Assembly: GCA_038120295.1 (NCBI GenBank)
Contig: JAYOLL010000001.1
Coordinates: forward strand, 62,001-126,000
DNA: 64,000 nt
Reading direction: 5' to 3'
Source of the DNA: JAYOEY01 sp038120295
GTDB taxonomy: Bacteria; Pseudomonadota; Alphaproteobacteria; MPNO01; UBA2964
The translations under genes and the position numbers were made by a program. A model generated the notes under the pieces. That model was not told the DNA's origin, did no database searches, and saw only the letters and a program-made list of their open reading frames with translations. Shown in pieces: positions 58,960 through 64,000 of this stretch. Every line of letters begins with the position of its first letter. Within the stretch, counting starts at the first letter, position 1.

Positions 58960-60358
58960 CCGCCCCGGGTTTTCCTGCTTCGGGTGTGTTGGGTTCTTTT
59001 GCGTCGGGCGCCGGGAGAGCAGGAGGTTTTCTGCTATCGGGCTCGTTTGCAGCGGCGGCTCCATCTGCGCCGGCCTTGCGCCGTCGAACCCGTTCGAAAA
59101 GATTCCGCAGGCCGTGCGTAACGAACCGCATCATGCGCCGAACGAAGAATCGCTCGCCGGCGAAGGTGGAAACGAGGACGAGGTGGAGCGTTGGCAGTCG
59201 ACGTTCGGTGATGTGATGAAGACGCCGTACGGTCGATAGCCAGAACGGGCTGAGCGCCAGGCTCATCACCGTGACGCAGACGATCAGCTTGCCTTCCTCG
59301 GGCGAAATCGCCGCGACTGCCAGTCCTGCCGCGGCAAGCAGGAACGAGAATTCCCCGAGCTGCGACATCATGACGCCGGACAGGAAAGCGCGCGGCCAGT
59401 CTTCCTTGAGGAAGTGAAGGATGGCGATATTGAGGGCGCTCTTGAACAGGGTGACGACAAGAAAAAGCAGCAGCACCGTCCAGAGGTTCTGCCACAGGAA
59501 GGCGAGATCGAGCAGCAGCCCGATCGAAAGAAAGAACACCATGAGCATGATGCTCTGGATCGGTCGCACGACCGCCAGCATCGGTTCTCGGTCGGCGCTG
59601 TTGCCGATAACGAGCCCGGCGAGGAAGGCGCCATAAGCCGGCGACAGGCCGAGCAGCCCCATCCCCGCGCTGGCGCCGAAGCAGTAGACGAGTCCGGCGA
59701 GCGGCGACAGGTCGGCATGGCTCGTTATGGTCTTGAAGAACGGCAGATGCTGTCGGCCGCGCCTCAGCAGGACCCGGATCAGCACGTAGAGCAATATGCC
59801 CGAAAGGATGACCTGGAAAACGCCTGCAAGGCCAAACCCTTCGCTGCCCAGATTGTCGACGACCAGCAGCATCGGCAGGAAAGCAAGGTCCTGGGCGATC
59901 AGTACGGCGACCGTGATCCTTCCCACGCGTCCACGTAGCGCATCGATTTCCTCCAGCAGCTTGACCGCCACGGCGGTGGACGAAAGCGCCACAACGAAGC
60001 CCAGCAGAATCGCCGCTTTGGTCGATATGTCGAGCAGCCCGGACAGGGCGAATATGACGATCAGGCTGCCGCCGGTCTGCAACAGTACGGCAGGGAGCGC
60101 GATCCGCCAGGTGTATTGCAGCGTTCGAACGCTGAGTTCCATACCGATCACGAACAGCAGGAGCAGGACGCCGAGTTCGGCGAACCCCGCGATCATGCCT
60201 TCGCTCTGGATGACCTCGAAGCCGGTGGGACCGAGAATGATGCCCGCAAACAGGTAGCCGACCAGCGCCGGCTGACGGAAATGGACGAAGATCATACCGC
60301 AGACCAGGGCCGTCAGCACGACATAGGCCATTCCGGTCAGGTCGGTTGCGTGTTCCAT
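58952..60358 (-). CDS. Monovalent cation:proton antiporter (CPA2 type)
   Basis: 468-residue membrane protein with about 12-13 helices. AGIILGPTGFEVI, LSSTAVAVKLL and VLIAQDLAFLPMLLV with the conserved Asp are typical of KefB/CPA2 exchangers. Unlike KefB/KefC it has no TrkA-N nucleotide-binding domain; instead a short cytoplasmic tail rich in Arg, then Ala, Pro and Lys, closes the chain. It probably exchanges K+ or Na+ for H+. Overlaps rnhB and follows the radical SAM gene by 60 bases. Confidence 0.9.
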   Translation of the reverse strand: MEHATDLTGMAYVVLTALVCGMIFVHFRQPALVGYLFAGIILGPTGFEVIQSEGMIAGFAELGVLLLLFVIGMELSVRTLQYTWRIALPAVLLQTGGSLIVIFALSGLLDISTKAAILLGFVVALSSTAVAVKLLEEIDALRGRVGRITVAVLIAQDLAFLPMLLVVDNLGSEGFGLAGVFQVILSGILLYVLIRVLLRRGRQHLPFFKTITSHADLSPLAGLVYCFGASAGMGLLGLSPAYGAFLAGLVIGNSADREPMLAVVRPIQSIMLMVFFLSIGLLLDLAFLWQNLWTVLLLFLVVTLFKSALNIAILHFLKEDWPRAFLSGVMMSQLGEFSFLLAAAGLAVAAISPEEGKLIVCVTVMSLALSPFWLSTVRRLHHITERRLPTLHLVLVSTFAGERFFVRRMMRFVTHGLRNLFERVRRRKAGADGAAAANEPDSRKPPALPAPDAKEPNTPEAGKPGADA

Positions 60359-60418
60359 TCTGCTGGCATTACTAGCACGACATTTCGGAATTCTGAATCC
60401 GCTTTACGGTAATACGGT

Positions 60419-61519
60419 TCAGAAAAGCGACATCTGCCCGTCCTTTGCCAACGGCGGGCGGAATTGCGTCGTGTCCAGCCGGTTGCGGTCCTGAGGGTTG
60501 AGGCCCAGGCGGGCGACGGCGATTTCGAACCGTTTGCGCAGCATTGCCGCATACTCACCGGTGCCGCTCATGCGTTGCCCGTACGCGGAGTCGTATGATT
60601 TTCCGCCACGCGCGCCCCGTACCAGATTCATGACGTGTTTCGCCCGGTTGGGGACATGGGTCTCCAGCCATTCCTCGAACAGACCGGAAATCTCGAGCGG
60701 CAGGCGGAGAAGGATGTAGGAGGCGATGGTCGCGCCGGCATCCTTTCCGGCCGACAGGATGGTTTCGAGTTCCGCATCGTTGAGCGCCGGGATCATCGGC
60801 GCCGCCATGACGCCACACGGTACGCCTGCGTCCGCCAGCGCACGGATGGTTTCGATCCGGAGCGTTGGGGTTGCGGCGCGCGGTTCCAGCCGGTTGGCCA
60901 GACGCCGGTCAAGCGTTGTGACCGAAACGCAGACCTGGGCCAGCCCCTTTTCCGCCATCGGGCCGAGGATATCCAGGTCGCGCAGGACAAGGGCCGATTT
61001 GGTTACGATGCCGACCGGGTGGTTGAAGGCCGACAGCACCTCGAGGATAGACCGGGTGAGCCGCAGCGATTTTTCCGCAGGCTGGTAGGGATCCGTATTC
61101 GTCCCCATCGCCATGACCTGGCAGTCGTAATTCGGTTTGCGCAATTCGCGCTCAAGCAGTCTGGCGGCCTCCGGTTTGAAAAACAGTTTTGTTTCGAAAT
61201 CGAGGCCCGGCGAAAGACCGAGATAGGCATGGGTGGGTCGGGCGAAACAGTAAACGCACCCGTGTTCGCACCCGCGATAGGGGTTGATCGACCGGTCGAA
61301 CGGCACATCGGGAGAGGCGTTACGGGCGATGATCGTCCGCGTCGTATCCTTCGTCAGCGTGGTGCGAAGCTTCGGCGGCTCAATCTCACCTTCTTCGTTC
61401 CAGCCATCGTCTATCAGCTCGGTCGTGAGTTGCTCATAACGGCCCGACCAGTTGCTGACGACGCCACGCCCCTTGAGCGCGTTGCCGGTCTGAGAGCGGG
61501 AATTTAACGAAACAGCCAT
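60419..61519 (-). CDS. Radical SAM protein, PA0069 family
   Basis: 366 residues. NPYRGCEHGCVYCFARPTHAYLG contains the Cys-x3-Cys-x2-Cys cluster motif that binds 4Fe-4S and SAM, followed by VMAMGTNTDPYQP and an SPL-like barrel. The family resembles spore photoproduct lyase and DNA repair enzymes, but its substrate is unknown. No partner gene is evident; the antiporter gene follows on the same strand. Confidence 0.9.
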   Translation of the reverse strand: MAVSLNSRSQTGNALKGRGVVSNWSGRYEQLTTELIDDGWNEEGEIEPPKLRTTLTKDTTRTIIARNASPDVPFDRSINPYRGCEHGCVYCFARPTHAYLGLSPGLDFETKLFFKPEAARLLERELRKPNYDCQVMAMGTNTDPYQPAEKSLRLTRSILEVLSAFNHPVGIVTKSALVLRDLDILGPMAEKGLAQVCVSVTTLDRRLANRLEPRAATPTLRIETIRALADAGVPCGVMAAPMIPALNDAELETILSAGKDAGATIASYILLRLPLEISGLFEEWLETHVPNRAKHVMNLVRGARGGKSYDSAYGQRMSGTGEYAAMLRKRFEIAVARLGLNPQDRNRLDTTQFRPPLAKDGQMSLF

Positions 61520-61610
61520 AAATGATGCTACCCCGGTTAAACGAACAAAACAAGAACATTATGGCCAAACGAAAACGATCGCATGATCGCTGCGCAAATT
61601 AGTCGGTATA

Positions 61611-61638
61611 GGAAAAGGACCCGTCGCTATGCGGGCCC
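61611..61638 (-). terminator. Rho-independent terminator of the cold-shock gene
   Basis: On the minus strand a seven-pair stem (GGGCCCG with CGGGTCC, one G-U pair) around an eight-base loop is followed by TTTT. It lies 20 bases after the cold-shock stop codon and would end that transcript before the radical SAM gene's own control region. Confidence 0.7.
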
Positions 61639-61658
61639 TTACATACGTATAAGGTCAG

Positions 61659-61865
61659 TCAGACCAGAGAAAGGTTGGTCGCGGCCATCTTGCCGTTGCG
61701 ACCGGCTTCCATCTCATACTGAACCTTCTGGCCTTCCTGTAGTGGCGGCAGACCCGCGCGCTCTACGGCGGAAATATGGACAAAGGCGTCTGCCCCGCCC
61801 TCATCCGGTTCGATAAAGCCGAACCCCTTGGTCGGATTGAACCACTTCACGGTTCCTGTAGGCAT
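61659..61865 (-). CDS. cspA: Cold-shock domain protein
   Basis: 68-residue OB-fold RNA chaperone. RNP1 reads KGFGFI (13-18) and RNP2 FVHIS (28-32), with GTVKWFN at the start. It binds single-stranded RNA and DNA to prevent secondary structure. The ATG at 61865 has AGGGAAG seven bases upstream; the 15-residue upstream extension is not conserved. It has its own terminator and a long leader with a hairpin, so it is a monocistronic unit. Confidence 0.95.
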   Translation of the reverse strand: MPTGTVKWFNPTKGFGFIEPDEGGADAFVHISAVERAGLPPLQEGQKVQYEMEAGRNGKMAATNLSLV

Positions 61866-61945
61866 GAAAACTTCCCTATGTGTTATTTCTTTCATTCGCG
61901 CATCGCGCAAATTTCAGGCTTCGGATTATGTGGGAATATTTGCAC

Positions 61946-61964
61946 CATTGCCGGGCTGGCAATG
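61946..61964 (-). ncRNA. Hairpin in the leader of the cold-shock mRNA
   Basis: A perfect seven-base inverted repeat (CATTGCC and GGCAATG around five bases) lies about 80 bases before the cold-shock ATG. Adjacent TTTG and CAAA could lengthen the stem with a bulge. Cold-shock leaders often fold differently with temperature; whether this one does is not known. It may be a cis-regulatory element rather than a separate RNA. Confidence 0.4.
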
Positions 61965-62000
61965 CAAAATACACCGCGGCTCCATTGGCCTGAAGGTGTT

Positions 62001-62029
62001 ATTGTCGCGGGAACGCAAAAATATGACAA
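62001..62029 (-). promoter_or_regulatory. Candidate promoter of the cold-shock gene
   Basis: On the minus strand TTGTCA (62024-62029) and GACAAT (62001-62006) are spaced by 17 bases, matching five and four of six consensus positions. The start would fall about 130 bases before the ATG, giving the long leader typical of cspA-type genes. It lies 22 bases from the divergent glycosyltransferase start. Confidence 0.5.
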
Positions 62030-62050
62030 GAGCGATTATTCGAGGGCAGC

Positions 62051-62722
62051 GTGCTTCCCGCCACCGCCGTAATCCCGACACTTGATGCGAACGCGACCGT
62101 CGGCGCTGCAATTTCCTGCGTCAAACCGTGGGTTGAACAGGTTGTTGTCGTCGACGGGGGATCGCAGGACGACACCGTATCCGTCGCCGAAAAGGCCGGG
62201 GCGACCGTCATTTCCGCGCCGCGCGGCCGGGGCGGACAGCTCGCGGCAGGCGCTGAGGCCAGTGCGGGCTGCTGGCTGATATTCCTGCATGGCGATACCG
62301 TTCTGGAAGAGGGGTGGGCGCAGGAAGTTCGCGCCTTCATCGGGGACGTGGGAAATGCGCGCCGTGCTGGCGCGTTTCGTTTTGCGCTCGACGATGAAAT
62401 ATCTGCGGCGCGCCGCATTGAATGGCTTGTCGCCTGGCGGTGCAAGGTCTTCGGGCTACCCTACGGCGACCAGGGCCTCGTCATTTCGAAAGAGTTTTAC
62501 GAGCAGATCGGCGGCTTCAGCCCTTTGCCGCTTTTCGAGGACGTGGATATTGTCCGGAAGATAGGTCGCGCCCGGCTCACGCTGCTGAATTCCGCCGCTG
62601 TGACGTCCGCCGCGCGTTATAAGCGGGGCGGATACCTGTTGCGGCCGATCCGAAACCTCTTTCTGATGACACTCTATTTCGCCGGCCTGCCACCGCGTTT
62701 CCTCTTGAGGCTATACGGGTAG
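62051..62722 (+). CDS. GT2-family glycosyltransferase, arsenosugar type (TIGR04283-like)
   Basis: 223-residue GT-A glycosyltransferase: AVIPTLDANATVGAAI near the N-terminus, VVVDGGSQDDTVSVA and the DXD-type LHGDTVLEEGW, then a C-terminal hydrophobic helix that may touch the membrane. The pattern matches the TIGR04283 group, named for linkage to arsenosugar genes. The TIGR04282-like partner follows seven bases downstream. No arsM or arsS is in the window, so an arsenic role is not shown. The GTG start follows CGAGGG. Confidence 0.87.
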   Translation: MLPATAVIPTLDANATVGAAISCVKPWVEQVVVVDGGSQDDTVSVAEKAGATVISAPRGRGGQLAAGAEASAGCWLIFLHGDTVLEEGWAQEVRAFIGDVGNARRAGAFRFALDDEISAARRIEWLVAWRCKVFGLPYGDQGLVISKEFYEQIGGFSPLPLFEDVDIVRKIGRARLTLLNSAAVTSAARYKRGGYLLRPIRNLFLMTLYFAGLPPRFLLRLYG

Positions 62723-62729
62723 TTTGCCC

Positions 62730-63353
62730 ATGACGCGACGCCGCCCCGTTCTGATCGTCTTCGCGCGCTCCCCGCGCCTCGGAACTGTCAAGAGCCGACT
62801 GGCAGCAGGGATCGGCGACAGTGCGGCGTTGCATTTCTACCAGAGGACAACAGGTAATCTGCTTCGCCGGCTGTCGCGCGATCCTCGCTGGAGGACCGTT
62901 CTCGCGATCACCCCCGATGGCGCCGCGACGCGGCGGATGATGTGGGACGGAGAGTTCGTTGCTGTCGGGCAGGGCAGTGGCGATCTCGGGGAACGGATGG
63001 AACGCGCCCTTACCCGGCTCGGAGCAGGTCCCGTCCTGCTGATCGGAAGCGATATCCCGGATATTCAGCCACGCCAGATCGCGGCGGGTATTCAGGCTCT
63101 GGGTAATAACGATTTCGTCTTCGGTCCGTCCGACGATGGCGGATACTGGCTGGTTGGCGCGCGTCACGGTCGGAAAGCGCGCGGTCTTTTTCGTGATGTG
63201 CGCTGGTCCGGACCGCACGCTCTGCCGGACACGCTCAGGAATGCGAAGAGGGGAAATGGTACAGGCCGCGTGGCCCTGCTTGAGGAACTCGTCGATATCG
63301 ATACCGAAGAAGATCTGCGGCGCTGGCGGGCTAGCAGAGGCTATTTCTCCTGA
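62730..63353 (+). CDS. DUF2064-type glycosyltransferase-like protein (TIGR04282-like)
   Basis: 207 residues from the ATG at 62730; a TTG two codons earlier is an alternative. VLIVFARSPRLGTVKSRLAAGIG, LLIGSDIPDIQP and FGPSDDGGYWLVGAR are the signatures of the nucleotidyltransferase-like TIGR04282 group that accompanies TIGR04283 proteins. It probably works with the gene just upstream on an unknown sugar acceptor. Its 3' end overlaps the convergent moaB by 13 bases. Confidence 0.88.
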   Translation: MTRRRPVLIVFARSPRLGTVKSRLAAGIGDSAALHFYQRTTGNLLRRLSRDPRWRTVLAITPDGAATRRMMWDGEFVAVGQGSGDLGERMERALTRLGAGPVLLIGSDIPDIQPRQIAAGIQALGNNDFVFGPSDDGGYWLVGARHGRKARGLFRDVRWSGPHALPDTLRNAKRGNGTGRVALLEELVDIDTEEDLRRWRASRGYFS

Positions 63354-63871
63354 AGGCGCGGCAGCAGTTCGGCGAAATTGCAGGGCTTGTGGCGAATGTC
63401 CAGCTGGGCCTCGAGAATTCCTTCCCAGGCATCGCGGCAGGCGCCGGTCGATCCCGGCAGGGCGAACAGATAGGTTCCCCGCGCGACGCCTGCGGTCGCC
63501 CGTGACTGAATGGTCGATGTCGCGATGGTCTGAAAGCTAAGCATCCGGAACAGCTCGCCAAAGCCGGGGATTTCCTTTTCGTACACCTGGTGGAAAGCTT
63601 CCGGTGTTACATCGCGCCCGGTGACGCCGGTGCCGCCCGTCGCCAGAACGACCTCGATTTCAGGGGCCTCAATCCAGGCTCGAAGCTGGGCGACTATCGC
63701 GTCCCGTTCGTCCCGCACGATTTTCTTGTCGGCAAGAACATGCCCGGCTTCGGTCAGTTTCTCCGCCAGCAGGCCGCCCGAACGGTCGGTTTCCTCGGTT
63801 CGCGTGTCGGACACCGTCAGAACGGCGATGTGGACCGGCGAGAACGGGATTGAGTCGTCGATTCCAGCCAC
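63341..63871 (-). CDS. moaB: Molybdenum cofactor biosynthesis protein B
   Basis: 176-residue MogA/MoaB-fold protein that adenylylates molybdopterin before metal insertion. HIAVLTVSDTRTEETDRSGG, LATGGTGVTGRDVTPEAF and FALPGSTGACRDAWEGIL are the family's three conserved blocks. The GTG start has GGGAG six bases upstream. A frame ending 28 bases before it on the same strand may belong to an upstream partner gene. Confidence 0.94.
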   Translation of the reverse strand: MAGIDDSIPFSPVHIAVLTVSDTRTEETDRSGGLLAEKLTEAGHVLADKKIVRDERDAIVAQLRAWIEAPEIEVVLATGGTGVTGRDVTPEAFHQVYEKEIPGFGELFRMLSFQTIATSTIQSRATAGVARGTYLFALPGSTGACRDAWEGILEAQLDIRHKPCNFAELLPRLQEK

Positions 63872-63899
63872 TTAAATCTCCCTGTTTTCCGAAGTGAGT

Positions 63900-64000
63900 T
63901 TACCGGTTTGGGTTTGCTGATGAGACAGGCGTTGCGCCGTCCTGACCCTGATAAAGAGGATGCTCGCCTGCGGCAATGGCGTCCAGAGACGGCGCCTTCT
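63900..64000 (-). CDS. Possible C-terminal end of an unrecognised protein at the window edge
   Basis: On the minus strand a frame enters from the right edge and stops with TAA at 63900-63902 after 32 visible residues (SLDAIAAGEHPLYQGQDGA and on). Another minus-strand frame stops just before moaB, and a plus-strand ATG at 63920 is also open to the edge. The fragment is too short to decide; I favour the minus frame because moaB would then follow it closely. Confidence 0.3.
   Translation of the reverse strand, partial: KAPSLDAIAAGEHPLYQGQDGATPVSSANPNR

Noticed and set aside
62051..63353. Arsenic resistance or arsenosugar gene cluster
   Set aside because: Only the two sugar-transfer type genes are present; no arsenite methyltransferase, ArsS, ArsR or arsenite pump is in the window.
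1..64000. CRISPR array, insertion sequence, prophage, tRNA or rRNA genes
   Set aside because: No regularly spaced repeats, transposase, integrase or phage structural genes, and no cloverleaf or rRNA-like sequence was recognised on reading both strands; short tRNAs could still be missed without a covariance search.

Overview
The window is about 64 kb of GC-rich DNA, tightly packed with genes, from an alphaproteobacterium. A Rhodospirillales-like or neighbouring marine/soil lineage fits best. The grounds are a CcrM-type GANTC adenine methyltransferase, an F0 ATP synthase operon with paired b and b' subunits, a plant-type glutamate-cysteine ligase, a homoserine kinase of the APH-like type, the aa3 oxidase operon order coxB-ctaD-ctaB-small protein-ctaG-ctaE-DUF983-SURF1, and the SMC/DsbA/DUF721/MutY neighbourhood. 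A run of exactly 100 N flanked by the same 28 bases shows that this is a draft scaffold, possibly a metagenome bin.

Layout. 1-7.6 kb is an accessory-looking metabolic block: a TAXI-type TRAP transporter, a hotdog thioesterase, two SDR proteins, a D-2-hydroxyacid dehydrogenase and a gentisate-dioxygenase-like bicupin. 7.6-11.3 kb holds purD, xseA and an M23 peptidase. 11.3-12 kb holds one PEP-CTERM-type secreted protein. 12-20.7 kb is a leftward block for the Gram-negative envelope: a UbiD-family decarboxylase, PmbA, an MsbA-like exporter, a DUF374 acyltransferase, WaaA, LpxK and LpxL. 20.8-26.7 kb holds a small cyclotransferase-like protein, UbiA, RsmE, GshA, an EF-hand protein and TldD. 27.1-33.2 kb is the cytochrome c oxidase operon with its heme, copper and assembly factors. 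33.2-41.6 kb holds a nicotinate phosphoribosyltransferase, an M32 carboxypeptidase, threonine synthase, an M16 peptidase, YqgE and a DsbD-like reductase. 41.7-47.4 kb holds a peroxiredoxin, the ispH-thrB-rnhA-methyltransferase operon, a CDGSH protein, a lipoprotein, a lone gcvH and a DMT exporter. 47.4-49.9 kb is the F0 operon atpI-B-E-F'-F with a readable sigma70-type promoter. 50-56 kb holds smc, dsbA, dciA and mutY. 56-64 kb holds a hydroxyacid dehydrogenase broken by one stop codon, ccrM, rnhB, a CPA2 antiporter, a radical SAM protein, a cold-shock gene with a long leader, two arsenosugar-type glycosyltransferase genes and moaB.

Most of the window is conserved housekeeping and I do not see a convincing new multi-gene system. 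There is no CRISPR array, insertion sequence, phage gene, rRNA or tRNA that I can support. The observations most worth following up are the dense GANTC cluster in front of the GANTC methyltransferase gene, an SDR that has lost its usual catalytic residues, the single-codon pseudogene, the orphan PEP-CTERM protein, the structured leader of the cold-shock gene, and a CRP/FNR-like palindrome between ispH and the CDGSH gene.
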